From positions 2,431,001 to 2,495,000 of the forward strand of contig LT629764.1 of NCBI GenBank assembly GCA_900105225.1: 64,000 nucleotides of DNA. Direction: 5' to 3'. Origin of the DNA: Paenibacillaceae bacterium GAS479. Lineage in GTDB: Bacteria > Bacillota > Bacilli > Paenibacillales > Paenibacillaceae. The notes below the pieces were generated by a model. It made no database searches. It saw nothing but the letters and a program-made list of their open reading frames with translations, and was not told where the DNA came from. Within the stretch, counting starts at the first letter, position 1. Every line of letters begins with the position of its first letter. Positions 33,128 to 42,095 of the stretch are shown piece after piece. The position numbers and the translations under genes were made by a program.

Positions 33128-36100
33128 TCACTTGCCAGCGGCATTTTCCAGTTCGCTGCCTTGCTGGATTGCCTCAGCAAAACGCTTCAGCAGCTTCAGC
33201 GTCAGCTCCAGCCGCTCCTCGCTGCCAAGTCCCTTGCCGCGCAGCGTCAGCTCCATCGGCTCGCCTTTGCCGCCTCCGCCGATGCGGCGGAAACGATTCT
33301 CGAACGCCAGGCATAACCCGTCGATCGCCCTTGTGTCGGCCTGCTGCGATGCAGATGTGCTGAATTTCAGCGTCCATTCGTCATTTTTTCCGGCACTGAT
33401 CGACTCGATACCATAGCGCGCTCCGTACACTTTGAGGCGACCGACATCCAGCAATGTACTAACCGCTTGCGGCAAATCGCCGAAGCGATCGGTCAGCTCG
33501 TCAAACAGATCATCCGTATCCTCGAGCGAAGAGAGTGCGGCCACCTTTTTGTAAATCTCGATTTTTTGGATACTGTCATAAATATAATCCGAAGGCAAAT
33601 AGGCGTCCAAGCTAAGGTCGATGACGGTATTGACCTTCTTCTCCGTCACTTGCTCCTCGCCGTACATTTCCTTCTTGCGGCTGGCGATCTCGTCAGCCAG
33701 CATCTGCGAGTACAGGTCGAAGCCGACCGAGGCGATGAAACCATGCTGCTCGGCCCCGAGCAAGTTGCCTGCACCGCGAATCGCTAGGTCACGCATAGCA
33801 ATTTTGAAGCCGGAGCCAAGCTCCGTAAATTCCTTGATCGACTGGAGCCGCTTCTCGGCAACCTCGGTCAGTACCTTGTCCCGCTGGTACGTGAAATACG
33901 CATAGGCGATACGGTTCGACCTGCCTACCCGTCCGCGCAGCTGGTACAGCTGGGACAGGCCCATTTTGTCCGCGTCGTGCACGATCAATGTGTTCACATT
34001 CGGAATGTCCACGCCTGTCTCGATGATGCTCGTACTGACCAGCACGTCGGATTCGCCGTCAAGGAAGTCGAGAATCGTCTTCTCCAGCTCCTGCTCCGAC
34101 ATCTGGCCATGACCAACCGCCACCTTCGCCTCAGGCACGAGCGAGCTCAGCAGCTCCGCCATCTGATAAATACCTTGCACACGGTTGTACAAGTAGTACA
34201 CTTGACCGCCGCGCGCCAGCTCCCGTTCGATCGCCTCACGCACCAGCCCCATATTGTACTCCACCACATAGGTTTGCACCGGAAAACGGTTCTCCGGCGG
34301 CGTTTCGATAACCGACAGGTCCCGCACGCCGAGCATCGACATATGCAGCGTCCGCGGAATCGGCGTCGCTGTCAGCGTCAATACATCGACGTTCGTTTTC
34401 AGCCGCTTCAGCTTCTCCTTATGGGAGACGCCGAAACGCTGCTCCTCATCAACGATGAGCAAACCAAGATCTTTGAACACGATATCCTGCGACAACAAGC
34501 GGTGCGTGCCAATGACAACGTCGACGGTGCCGCTTTTCAGCCCCTTCATCGTCTCGGTTTGCTCCTTGCGGGAGCGGAAGCGGCTCAGCACCTGCACCTT
34601 GAACGGGAAGTCGGCAAAACGCTCGCGGAACGTCTCGTAATGCTGCTGCGCCAAAATAGTCGTCGGTACGAGAATCGCCACCTGCTTGCCCTCGATAGCC
34701 GCCTTGAACGCTGCACGCACAGCGACCTCGGTCTTGCCGTAGCCTACGTCGCCGCAAAGCAGCCGGTCCATCGGACGCTGCGTTTCCATATCCTTCTTGA
34801 TCTCGCGAATAGCACGCAGTTGGTCCGGCGTTTCATCGTAAGGGAACATCGCCTCGAACTCGTTCTGATAGTTGGTATCACGAGCAAAGCCGAAGCCCTT
34901 CGCCTCCTGGCGCTGAGCGTACAGCTTGATGAGGTCGTCGGCAATATCTTTGACGGAGCTGCGCACCTTGTTCTTGACGCGTGTCCACTCGCTGCCGCCC
35001 AGCTTATAAACCTTCGGTTCCTTCTCCTCGGAGCCGACATACTTCTGGATCAGATCGATCTGATCGATCGGCACGGACAGCTTGTCGCCGCCGGCATAAA
35101 GAATATGCATGTAGTCCTTATGGATGCCGCCGATTTCCAGCGTGCCGATGCCCATATACTTCCCAATGCCATGATTCTGATGGACAACATAGTCGCCGAC
35201 CTTCAGCTCGGTATAGCTCTTGATGCGCTCGGCATTGTCCATGTTCTTGTCGACGCGGCGCGTTTTGCGCTGCTTCTGCGAGAACAGCTCACCCTCGGTA
35301 ATAATGACCAGATGTGAGCCCGGCAGCTCAAAGCCGCTGCCCAGGCCGCCTTCCAGCAGCTGTGGAGGCTCGATATCATAATCGCCGAGCACACGCCGCA
35401 GGCGCTCCATCCGCTCACCGGTTCCAGCCAGCATCATAACTTTGGCGCCGGCCTTTTTCCAACGTTCCATCTCGGACTTGAGCACATTCATCTGGCCGTG
35501 GAAGTTCTGCATTCCCCGGCACATGAAGTTCAGGATGTTCTGTGGCTGCGTATGAGGCACTTGGCGCAGGAACAGCGACAGGAACAGTGTTGGAAAAGGT
35601 CGGTGATACAGCACATCTTCACTCTCGCGAGCGAGCTTGAAGCTAGGCAGCGACTTGCCGCTGCCTAGCAGATGGGCCTGCCACTCCGCCTCGTCGCGTT
35701 CGAGCTGGCGGGCTGTCTCAATTAAGCGTGTCGGCTCGTCGAACACGAGCAGCGTGTCCTTAGGCATGTAATCGTAGAGCGTCTGGCGCTCGGGGTAGAG
35801 CAGAGCAATATATTTATAAAGTTCGGGAAAATAAATATGCTGCCGCAGCCGCTCCAGCTCTGCATTCATCTCGGAGCGCAGCCGGTCCTTGGCGTTGCGG
35901 TCGGTCATTTTCTCCAGCTGCTGATCCAGCAGCTCGGATGCATGCTGAGCGGCTGCCGCGAAGCGCCGATCGTCAGCGATCAGCTCCTGGCAAGGCGGCA
36001 CAACGTACGACTCCAGCTTTTTGATGGAACGCTGGCCCTCAGGATCGAAGGTACGGATAGAATCGACCTCGTCGTCGAACCATTCGATACGCACCGCTGA

Positions 36101-36667
36101 ATCCGCTGTCAATGGGAAAAAGTCGACGATGCCGCCGCGTACACTCATCTCGCCGCGGTTCTCAACGCGATCCGCCCGCACATAACCGAGGGCGTTCATG
36201 CGCTGCAGGAAAGAGTCCATCGGCAGCTCACCGCCGACGCTAACTTCAATCTTCGCCTCCGCGACAACATCCTTGAGCGGCAAGTAGCGCCGCACTCCGG
36301 AAAAGGGAACAACAACAATCCCGCGGAACCCCCGGGACAGACGGATTAACACATCCATTCGCTGAGCGAGCATTTCGGGACTGGAGATGGCCGACTCGGC
36401 CGCTACCAGCTCATTGGCCGGATAGAGCAACACCTCTTCGCCGTCGCTCAGCTCCTGCAGATCCTCCGCGATTTTCTGGGCGGCGAACATATTGTGAGTA
36501 ACGACAAGTATCGGCTGGTCGAACTCCCGCCGTAAATTGGCCATCAGCACCTGACGGGAAGAGCCCGCGAGACCCGAGACCATCTGTTCCTTCATGCCCT
36601 TGCGGAAGCCAGCTACAACCGATTGGAAATCCTGGTCAGCGGCAAAAGCCTCTAGTAACGCTTTCAA
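33128..36667 (-). CDS. mfd: Transcription-repair coupling factor Mfd
   Basis: A 1179-residue DNA translocase that removes stalled RNA polymerase and recruits UvrAB. The N-terminal UvrB-homology module (about 1-330) includes VDFFPLTADSAVRIEWFDDEVDSIRTFD. The CarD-like RNA-polymerase-interacting domain (about 495-570) includes KVGDYVVHQNHGIGKYMGI. The SF2 motor carries Walker A GDVGYGKTE near 637 and the DEEQ box near 736, then TATPIPRTLHMSMLG and the TRG-type motor region with QLRGRVGRSNRIAYAY. The C-terminal D7 domain ends the protein. Length matches the family (about 1150-1180). The gene lies between fin and the prsA-like gene, as expected for the spoVT-mfd-fin-pth block of Bacillales. Confidence 0.98.
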   Translation of the reverse strand: MKALLEAFAADQDFQSVVAGFRKGMKEQMVSGLAGSSRQVLMANLRREFDQPILVVTHNMFAAQKIAEDLQELSDGEEVLLYPANELVAAESAISSPEMLAQRMDVLIRLSRGFRGIVVVPFSGVRRYLPLKDVVAEAKIEVSVGGELPMDSFLQRMNALGYVRADRVENRGEMSVRGGIVDFFPLTADSAVRIEWFDDEVDSIRTFDPEGQRSIKKLESYVVPPCQELIADDRRFAAAAQHASELLDQQLEKMTDRNAKDRLRSEMNAELERLRQHIYFPELYKYIALLYPERQTLYDYMPKDTLLVFDEPTRLIETARQLERDEAEWQAHLLGSGKSLPSFKLARESEDVLYHRPFPTLFLSLFLRQVPHTQPQNILNFMCRGMQNFHGQMNVLKSEMERWKKAGAKVMMLAGTGERMERLRRVLGDYDIEPPQLLEGGLGSGFELPGSHLVIITEGELFSQKQRKTRRVDKNMDNAERIKSYTELKVGDYVVHQNHGIGKYMGIGTLEIGGIHKDYMHILYAGGDKLSVPIDQIDLIQKYVGSEEKEPKVYKLGGSEWTRVKNKVRSSVKDIADDLIKLYAQRQEAKGFGFARDTNYQNEFEAMFPYDETPDQLRAIREIKKDMETQRPMDRLLCGDVGYGKTEVAVRAAFKAAIEGKQVAILVPTTILAQQHYETFRERFADFPFKVQVLSRFRSRKEQTETMKGLKSGTVDVVIGTHRLLSQDIVFKDLGLLIVDEEQRFGVSHKEKLKRLKTNVDVLTLTATPIPRTLHMSMLGVRDLSVIETPPENRFPVQTYVVEYNMGLVREAIERELARGGQVYYLYNRVQGIYQMAELLSSLVPEAKVAVGHGQMSEQELEKTILDFLDGESDVLVSTSIIETGVDIPNVNTLIVHDADKMGLSQLYQLRGRVGRSNRIAYAYFTYQRDKVLTEVAEKRLQSIKEFTELGSGFKIAMRDLAIRGAGNLLGAEQHGFIASVGFDLYSQMLADEIASRKKEMYGEEQVTEKKVNTVIDLSLDAYLPSDYIYDSIQKIEIYKKVAALSSLEDTDDLFDELTDRFGDLPQAVSTLLDVGRLKVYGARYGIESISAGKNDEWTLKFSTSASQQADTRAIDGLCLAFENRFRRIGGGGKGEPMELTLRGKGLGSEERLELTLKLLKRFAEAIQQGSELENAAGK

Positions 36668-36804
36668 TGGGGCACCCCTTTTCAGTTGAAGCCTGGCATC
36701 TGTCTGCCCAAAGTCGTTTCACCCTGCTCTAATCCTACTCGTGAAGACGGCAACAAAGGCCTCCCGATGCAAGGGGCCTTGGACAGACAGCGGATCCTAA
36801 CACG

Positions 36805-36837
36805 CAAAGAAGCCTCAGCTACCCGCCAAGGCTCTTG
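36805..36837 (-). terminator. Probable terminator of fin
   Basis: On the minus strand AAGAGCCT and AGGCTTCTT pair with one bulge and are followed by TTGCG. It sits in the 295-base gap between mfd and fin, which otherwise holds no gene. Confidence 0.45.
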
Positions 36838-36962
36838 CCTATGTTACCCTACTAGAATTTAGAACTAATTGGCTAAATTCTCGGAATCCACATCACAAAC
36901 ACGTACGCCATCCATAAGACGTCGTAGGTATTTGGCATGGATGCTTGTTATTTGAAATGAAT

Positions 36963-37196
36963 TTACTGCAGCGGGTTCGATACCAGCAGCAGCTCCGGAT
37001 TACGAGCGACAGCCTCATTGCAATACTCGCAGATAAGCTTCAGGACCATATCGCCATCCGGATTATAGGCTATTATATCGCTGCGTTCCTCAAGGGTCAA
37101 GAAATGCAAGCCGAGCCGATTTTCCGTAATTCCCTGTAGACTGGAAATCGAACCTAGCGGTGTCCGGCAATGACGGCACTCATAATGAATCGCCAT
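36963..37196 (-). CDS. fin: Anti-sigma-F factor Fin (YabK)
   Basis: A 77-residue zinc-ribbon-like protein that blocks SigF-RNA polymerase in the forespore to promote the switch to SigG. Four cysteines are arranged as CRHC (residues 7-10) and CEYC (about 56-59). The YabK/Fin signatures HYECRHCRTPLGSI, LEERSDIIAYNPDGDMVLKLICEYC and a hydrophobic tail are present. ATG 37196 is chosen because AGGAGG lies seven bases upstream and the size then matches the B. subtilis protein. It is located between pth and mfd, as in B. subtilis. Confidence 0.93.
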   Translation of the reverse strand: MAIHYECRHCRTPLGSISSLQGITENRLGLHFLTLEERSDIIAYNPDGDMVLKLICEYCNEAVARNPELLLVSNPLQ

Positions 37197-37269
37197 GGTG
37201 GGCCTCCTGTCCAACTTTTCGTTGTCTACAGTATGCCCACTTTATGGCTTTTTAATGATCTCCATACGC

Positions 37270-37830
37270 TCAGCCGTTGAACTTGCCCATCGTATCATCA
37301 AATGGATGCTGAAGCGCATGCTCGGCGGCATCGCAGGCCTTGTCTATCATCGCCTGCACCGCCTCACGCTCACTCTTCGGAAAATTAGACAAAACATAGT
37401 CAGCAATGACCATGCCGTTTGTCGGCCTTGAGACGCCCATACGGATGCGATTGAAATTTTGTGTGCCCATATTTTGAATGATCGATTTGATGCCGTTATG
37501 ACCGCCCGGTCCGCCCTGATAACGCAAGCGGATTTTGCCGGTCTCCGTATCCATATCGTCATATACAACGATGACATCTTCCAGCCTCGCATTAAAATAA
37601 TTCATGAAAGCTCGCATCGATTCACCGGATAAGTTCATGAACGTCATCGGTTTGATCAAATATACTTTCTCGCTGCCCATCCGGCCTTCGCCGATCAGAG
37701 CGCGGCATTTGGTCTGCGTCACCTTGATGTCCCAGCGCTCCGCCAGCGCATCCACAACCTTGAAGCCAATATTATGGCGGGTCTCCGTGTACTGTGGCCC
37801 GGGATTGCCGAGCCCAACGATCCATTTCAT
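37270..37830 (-). CDS. pth: Peptidyl-tRNA hydrolase
   Basis: A 186-residue enzyme that releases tRNA from prematurely dropped peptidyl-tRNA. The sequence shows KWIVGLGNPGPQYTETRHNIGF with the catalytic histidine, PMTFMNLSGESM, the active-site aspartate segment VVYDDMDTETGKIRLRYQGGPGGHNG, and FNRIRMGVSRP. All conserved residues are intact. ATG 37830 starts right at the conserved beta strand, whereas the longer frame adds a non-conserved 14-residue leader. The B. subtilis orthologue is spoVC. It sits between fin and the orphan plus-strand gene; rplY lies further on. Confidence 0.97.
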   Translation of the reverse strand: MKWIVGLGNPGPQYTETRHNIGFKVVDALAERWDIKVTQTKCRALIGEGRMGSEKVYLIKPMTFMNLSGESMRAFMNYFNARLEDVIVVYDDMDTETGKIRLRYQGGPGGHNGIKSIIQNMGTQNFNRIRMGVSRPTNGMVIADYVLSNFPKSEREAVQAMIDKACDAAEHALQHPFDDTMGKFNG

Positions 37831-38051
37831 GCTTGCTGCCGCACCCCTCTGTAACAGTCTGATACGAAACACTGTACCACAAAGACAGCGCGTCCGCCCA
37901 CTGTCCTATCCTGCACAAACAGCCCACCTTGCCTGGAACCGAAACTATTTTAAGCTCTATCGGATAGATGCCTCAGTCCTGGAATCACTTCCGAGCATAG
38001 AATAGAGTCATAGAGTATTTGCTCGATCGGCCTTAAAGGGAGGAATTCATT

Positions 38052-38489
38052 ATGAGCGAAGAGTCGACATGTAGCCGTTATAGTGGGAGTCGCATTGGAA
38101 TGGTTTTGGTCTTGTTTATTCTGCTCGTTATAGTAACGAGTATGTTCAATGTCAGTTCGAGAGAAGATGACCCGCCGATCGAATCAGCAGCAAGTCGATT
38201 TCAAATTATAAACGAAACAAGCGTTTATACATTTAATTTGACCTCACCAACAAATATCCCAGCCTTGCCTTCCACTATTAGAAGCGGACAATCATTAGCA
38301 TTTCCGATTAGTGGGACTGTAACAGCGTCTTATGATATCCGCAGTTCCGGCGTTAGATTCGGAAGCTTTAGCGTTACTATGAACGAGGACACCGGCATTA
38401 CAAGAGCTGGTACATTAGGAAACTTTTCAGCCTATATTAACAATAACAATTTTTATGCCTACACATTAAGCGTATATAGCTTTGCTTAG
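38052..38489 (+). CDS. Hypothetical membrane-anchored protein with YjcZ-like segment
   Basis: A 145-residue protein of unknown function. Residues 10-35 (GSRIGMVLVLFILLVIVTSMF) resemble the tiny YjcZ/SscA-type membrane peptides found in sporulating Bacilli (FALIVVLFILLIIVG pattern). In place of the usual end, about 105 extracytoplasmic residues follow. They are rich in serine, threonine and asparagine with alternating hydrophobics, suggesting a small beta-rich domain. AAAGGGAGG precedes the ATG, and a bidirectional terminator follows at 38530. It is a plus-strand gene inserted between pth and rplY, where B. subtilis has none. The resemblance to YjcZ is based on the hydrophobic motif only. Confidence 0.75.
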   Translation: MSEESTCSRYSGSRIGMVLVLFILLVIVTSMFNVSSREDDPPIESAASRFQIINETSVYTFNLTSPTNIPALPSTIRSGQSLAFPISGTVTASYDIRSSGVRFGSFSVTMNEDTGITRAGTLGNFSAYINNNNFYAYTLSVYSFA

Positions 38490-38529
38490 TTTTTTTCTGT
38501 AAAATCATTTGCAGCTACAATTAAGTAAG

Positions 38530-38567
38530 AAAGGCTGCTCCCTCCGTTTCGAAGGGAACAGCCTTTT
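38530..38567. terminator. Bidirectional terminator between the orphan gene and rplY
   Basis: AAGGCTGCTCCCT and AGGGAACAGCCTT pair with one mismatch. T-runs occur on both sides (TTTTTC on plus; TTTCTT on minus). Confidence 0.85.
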
Positions 38568-38601
38568 TCATCTTTGCGCTACTACGTCGCAATTCGGCGT
38601 C

Positions 38602-39246
38602 TTATGACTCGTCCACCGCGTTCGCATCCTCGGAACGGGCAGCCGCCTTCTCGTCCTCTTTGGCCGCTTCTTCAGCTTCCTCCTCGGAAACCTCTTTCTG
38701 CGGCGCCAGTACGGCTACGACGATTTGATCGGAATCCGTCGTAAGCTGTACCTTTTTGGGCAGCTTCAGATCGCCAACCGTCAAATTCTCACCTACACCG
38801 AGAGCGGAGATATCAACTTCAAATGATTCTGGTATGTCATTCGGCAAACATTGAACCTCGACTTCATGCAGCGTCACCGACAGTACGCCGCCTTCGCGAA
38901 CGCCTGTGGAATCGCCGGTAAGATCGATGCGTACCGATGCTTTGATTTCTTCGTTCATATTGATCTGATGCAGATCGATATGCATCAGCTTGCGGGACAG
39001 GGCATCGCGCTGTACATCCGTAATCATAACCGGCTGCTTGCCGGCTTCTGGGATGCTCAGCTCAATAATTGCGTTGGGATGGGAACGAAGCAGATGGAGC
39101 ACTTCCTTCTCGTTCAGGGAAATAACCGATGAAGATTCCAGCTTCTTGCCGTAAACCACGGCAGGCACCTTGCCTCCCTCGCGGAGCTTGCGCAGGCTTC
39201 CTTTGGATGCGTTGCTACGGGCTTCTGCTTGCATGGTAATAGCCAT
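38602..39246 (-). CDS. rplY: 50S ribosomal protein L25 / general stress protein Ctc
   Basis: A 214-residue two-domain L25 of the TL5/Ctc type. Residues 1-95 form the 5S rRNA-binding domain (LRKLREGGKVPAVVYGKKLES, DALSRKLMHIDLHQINMNEEI). Residues 96-185 form the beta-rich C-terminal domain (LTGDSTGVREGGVLSVTLHEVEVQCLPNDIPESFEVDISALGVGENLTV). A highly acidic tail (EEEAEEAAKEDEKAA) follows. GGAGG lies nine bases before the ATG. In B. subtilis ctc follows prs in a SigB-controlled unit; here no prs lies between glmU and this gene, and glmU has its own terminator. Confidence 0.95.
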   Translation of the reverse strand: MAITMQAEARSNASKGSLRKLREGGKVPAVVYGKKLESSSVISLNEKEVLHLLRSHPNAIIELSIPEAGKQPVMITDVQRDALSRKLMHIDLHQINMNEEIKASVRIDLTGDSTGVREGGVLSVTLHEVEVQCLPNDIPESFEVDISALGVGENLTVGDLKLPKKVQLTTDSDQIVVAVLAPQKEVSEEEAEEAAKEDEKAAARSEDANAVDES

Positions 39247-39411
39247 GATTTTCTTCCTCCTCTATAGGTCCTTGCACCTGTGGACAGTACGTCCAGCTTC
39301 CCCTAACTATACCCATCCCAGCTTTAGCTTAAACACAAGACCCTCTCCAAGCCGCTCTAATGATCTCCACAAACTCCATTCACAGAGCAGCAGAATCCGC
39401 TATATAGGGGC

Positions 39412-39448
39412 AAAAAACCGAACCACCCACATTATGTGGGTGGTTCGG
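39412..39448 (-). terminator. Terminator of glmU
   Basis: A perfect 14-bp stem (39418-39431 with 39435-39448, loop TTA) is followed on the minus strand by six T. It lies 30 bases beyond the glmU stop. Confidence 0.93.
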
Positions 39449-39476
39449 TACAGGTTGTTTCTGAATGCAGCGGGAC

Positions 39477-40874
39477 TTAGTTCTGGCCCCGCTCCTTTTT
39501 CGCCTTAGCACGAGCGCGGATCTTGTCCGCGTAGCCCGGCTTATTGACCTGGCGCTCACGAGCGATAGCCAGATCGCCGCCCGGCACATCATGCGTGACG
39601 GTGGAGCCCGCCACGACATAAGCGCCGTCTCCGATATGCACCGGAGCGATCAGGTTAACATTGCTGCCGATGAAGGCATCGTTGCCGATAACCGTCTTCG
39701 CTTTATTAAAGCCGTCATAGTTGACGGTAATAGCACCGCAGCCAATGTTGACTCCGCTGCCTACCTCGGCATCGCCGACATAGCTCAGATGGGATACCTT
39801 GCTCTCATCTCCGAGCACGGCATTTTTGAGCTCTACGAAATCACCGATTTTGCAATCCTTGCCGAGCTTGGAGCCCGGACGCAGGTTGGCAAAAGGCCCA
39901 ATGGAGCTACCCTCGCCCGCTTCCGACTTGTCGATCGTGCTGTAGCGCACCGTTACGCCGCTGCCGATGACGGAATCCGTGATGTCCGCCTGCGGCCCGA
40001 TGATGCAATCCTCGCCGATGAGCGTACGCCCGCGCAGCACCGTACCGGGACAGATGACCGTGTCGGCTCCAATCTCGACCTCTGCCTCAATATAAGCGGC
40101 AGCCGTATCGATGAACGTCACACCGTTCACTTGATGGCGGCGCACGATGCGCTCGCGCATGAGGCGCTCCGCCTCACCGAGCGCAATGCGATCGTTGACG
40201 CCAATTGCCTCGCCAAGGTCAGATGTGCAATAAGCCTGCACCATCTTGCCCTCGGAGACAAAGATGCCGATAACATCCGTCAAATAGTATTCGCCCTGTG
40301 TGTTGTCGTTGGTCACGCGAGCAAGCGCCTCGAACAGCTCACGGTTGTCAAAGCAATAAGTGCCGGTGTTGATCTCCTGCACAGCCGCTTCAGCCGGAGA
40401 GCAGTCCTTCTGCTCCACAATGCGTTCTACTGCCCCCTCAGGGTCTCTGATAACCCGCCCATAACCAGTAGGATCAGCGAATTCGGCCGTCAACACGGTC
40501 GCAGCTGAATCGCTGCTCTCATGCAACTCCAGCATCGCCTCGATCGTCTCCGCTGTAACAAGCGGCGTATCGCCGCAGATGACGATCGTTACGCCTTCCT
40601 TGCCGCCAAGCAGAGCTTCCGCCTGGAGCACAGCATGACCCGTACCGAGCTGCTGTTCTTGCAGTACGAACTGAGCGCGTCCATCCAAATAGCTTTGTAC
40701 CTGTGCAGCTCCATGTCCCGTCACAACGACGATTTCCTCACAGGCCGCTTTTTCCGCTGTATCCATCACATGCCCAACCATCGGCTTGCCGCATACAGGG
40801 TGAAGCACTTTGTATAACTTCGATTTCATCCGCTTGCCCTGTCCTGCCGCAAGCACTACTGCCATCCGTTTCAC
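39477..40874 (-). CDS. glmU: Bifunctional UDP-GlcNAc pyrophosphorylase / GlcN-1-P acetyltransferase GlmU
   Basis: A 465-residue enzyme making UDP-N-acetylglucosamine for peptidoglycan. The pyrophosphorylase domain starts MAVVLAAGQGKRMKSKLYKVLHPVCGKPM and includes VICGDTPLV. The left-handed beta-helix of hexapeptide repeats (about 250-450) includes IGPFANLRPGSKL and the acetyltransferase motif GCGAITVNYDGFNK. I prefer the GTG at 40874 (VKRMAVVLAAG), with GGAGG ten bases upstream, over the ATG at 40883, which sits only one base from it. Upstream is spoVG, as in B. subtilis; downstream a terminator ends the unit before rplY, and prs is not found here. Confidence 0.96.
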   Translation of the reverse strand: MKRMAVVLAAGQGKRMKSKLYKVLHPVCGKPMVGHVMDTAEKAACEEIVVVTGHGAAQVQSYLDGRAQFVLQEQQLGTGHAVLQAEALLGGKEGVTIVICGDTPLVTAETIEAMLELHESSDSAATVLTAEFADPTGYGRVIRDPEGAVERIVEQKDCSPAEAAVQEINTGTYCFDNRELFEALARVTNDNTQGEYYLTDVIGIFVSEGKMVQAYCTSDLGEAIGVNDRIALGEAERLMRERIVRRHQVNGVTFIDTAAAYIEAEVEIGADTVICPGTVLRGRTLIGEDCIIGPQADITDSVIGSGVTVRYSTIDKSEAGEGSSIGPFANLRPGSKLGKDCKIGDFVELKNAVLGDESKVSHLSYVGDAEVGSGVNIGCGAITVNYDGFNKAKTVIGNDAFIGSNVNLIAPVHIGDGAYVVAGSTVTHDVPGGDLAIARERQVNKPGYADKIRARAKAKKERGQN

Positions 40875-41210
40875 CGCTGACATTCCTCCCTGTATTTCGA
40901 TATCATCGATTAACCCGTAATCTTATATATATCCCATTCCTGCCAAACAAGCAACACGGGCTACCCGCCCGAAGACGGCAACCGGATGCCATGAAAACTC
41001 GAGAAACAATGAGAATGGGTATCCATATTAATGCGAGTTCAAAAGGTCGCCATTGGGCACCGAGAAGACTGTATGAACGGGAAGAAGGAGGTTGGCAAAC
41101 CTACATGAGCACCGGACTTCGAAGGTGAATACAAGATTCGATGTCGAGTTCGCTTCCTGGTTTACTTCGTGATCAATGGTGGCCTTTTTGAACAACCTCT
41201 ATTAGCATAA
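40875..41210. other. Gap between spoVG terminator and glmU
   Basis: The stretch must contain the glmU promoter, but no consensus pair was recognised. A plus-strand frame at 40991-41128 (45 codons) has no ribosome binding site and no known match, so it is not called. Confidence 0.4.
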
Positions 41211-41235
41211 AAAGAAAGGGAGCCCTGAGGCTCCC
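41211..41235 (-). terminator. Terminator of spoVG
   Basis: A 7-bp stem GGGAGCC/GGCTCCC with loop CTGA is followed on the minus strand by TTCTTTTT. It lies 37 bases after the spoVG stop. Confidence 0.85.
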
Positions 41236-41271
41236 TCCTAAGCAAAACTGGATTGTTCCGGCCCTGTTGAA

Positions 41272-41559
41272 TCAGGCGCCTTCTTCGATTGCAACTTCCT
41301 CTTCCGTTGCCGCGCGCTCGTATTCGGCGAGCACAGCTGCTTGAATTTTCTCCCGGGTGGTGGAAGAGATCGGGTGGGCAATATCCCGGAATTCCCCATC
41401 AGGCGTACGCTTGCTTGGCATAGCGACAAACATTCCATTGTTCCCGTCAATGACGCGAATATCATGAACGACAAATTCATTATCAATGGTAATGGAAGCT
41501 ATTGCTTTCATACGCCCCTCGGAATTAACGCGGCGGAGTCTGACATCAGTAATCTGCAC
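41272..41559 (-). CDS. spoVG: Septation and sporulation regulator SpoVG
   Basis: A 95-residue SpoVG protein, a nucleic-acid-binding regulator of septation, sporulation and envelope genes. The whole family profile is present: [55 protein letters not shown] and a final charged helix. The start codon is GTG, with AAGGTGGTGA upstream. The gene has a SigH-like promoter at 41600-41624. It follows the purR-ridA pair and precedes glmU, which is the B. subtilis order. Confidence 0.97.
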   Translation of the reverse strand: MQITDVRLRRVNSEGRMKAIASITIDNEFVVHDIRVIDGNNGMFVAMPSKRTPDGEFRDIAHPISSTTREKIQAAVLAEYERAATEEEVAIEEGA

Positions 41560-41599
41560 TTGTGTTCACCACCTTTGCCTCTCGAAGACTTGGTGTTTA

Positions 41600-41627
41600 A
41601 TTCCACATTTTCGTACAGATTCCTTCT
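41600..41627 (-). promoter_or_regulatory. SigH-type promoter of spoVG
   Basis: On the minus strand GAAGGAATC (AGGAAT at 41619-41624) and GGAAT (GAAT at 41600-41603) are spaced as expected for SigH (RWAGGAxxT, about 14 bases, HGAAT), with one consensus mismatch. The spoVG of B. subtilis is a classic SigH target. Confidence 0.65.
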
Positions 41628-41685
41628 TAAATCTGCCACTTGACTGGCATTTTATAAAATAAATTTTGGAAAATAAGATTATTCC

Positions 41686-42078
41686 TTACGGTTCGACAGT
41701 AGTCGATGCAATAACCTCAATTTCGACAAGGACGTCCTTCGGGAGTCTGGCTACTTCAACAGCAGAACGAGCCGGTTTGTGGTCTCCAAAGAAGGAAGCG
41801 TACACTTCATTAACCGCGACAAACTGGTTCATATCCTTCAGGAATACCGTCGCCTTGACGACCTGGGACAACGAAGAACCTCCAGCTGCCAACACAGCCT
41901 CAAGGTTGCGGAATACTTGCGCCGCTTGCTCCTGGATGCCGCCCTCAACAAGCGTGCCGTCTTGGAGCAGTGGAATCTGACCCGAGGTGAATAACAGATC
42001 TCCCAGCTTCACTGCGTGGGAATAAGGACCGATCGCCGCTGGTGCTCCGCTGGCTGTAATCGTTTCAAGCTTGGACAT
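41686..42078 (-). CDS. ridA: RidA family reactive imine/enamine deaminase (YabJ)
   Basis: A 130-residue trimeric YjgF/RidA protein that hydrolyses reactive 2-aminoacrylate-type intermediates. The family core is complete: [59 protein letters not shown], and [22 protein letters not shown] with the conserved arginine. ATG 42078 has GAGGAGG ten bases upstream and lies 17 bases after the purR stop. B. subtilis yabJ is co-transcribed with purR and needed for full purine repression, and the same arrangement is seen here. Confidence 0.96.
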   Translation of the reverse strand: MSKLETITASGAPAAIGPYSHAVKLGDLLFTSGQIPLLQDGTLVEGGIQEQAAQVFRNLEAVLAAGGSSLSQVVKATVFLKDMNQFVAVNEVYASFFGDHKPARSAVEVARLPKDVLVEIEVIASTTVEP

Positions 42079-42095
42079 GGCAAGTAGCCTCCTCA

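Noticed and set aside
33977..35317. Long plus-strand open frame (446 codons) across mfd
   Set aside because: Antisense to strongly conserved mfd helicase domains; no ribosome binding site or known family, so a shadow frame.
36668..36962. Gene in the mfd-fin gap
   Set aside because: No frame with a start, ribosome binding site and plausible protein; only a weak terminator is seen.
39465..40508. Plus-strand open frame (347 codons) across glmU
   Set aside because: Antisense to the GlmU beta-helix; shadow frame in GC-biased codons.
40991..41128. Plus-strand frame of 45 codons between glmU and spoVG
   Set aside because: No ribosome binding site, no promoter and no recognisable family; probably chance.
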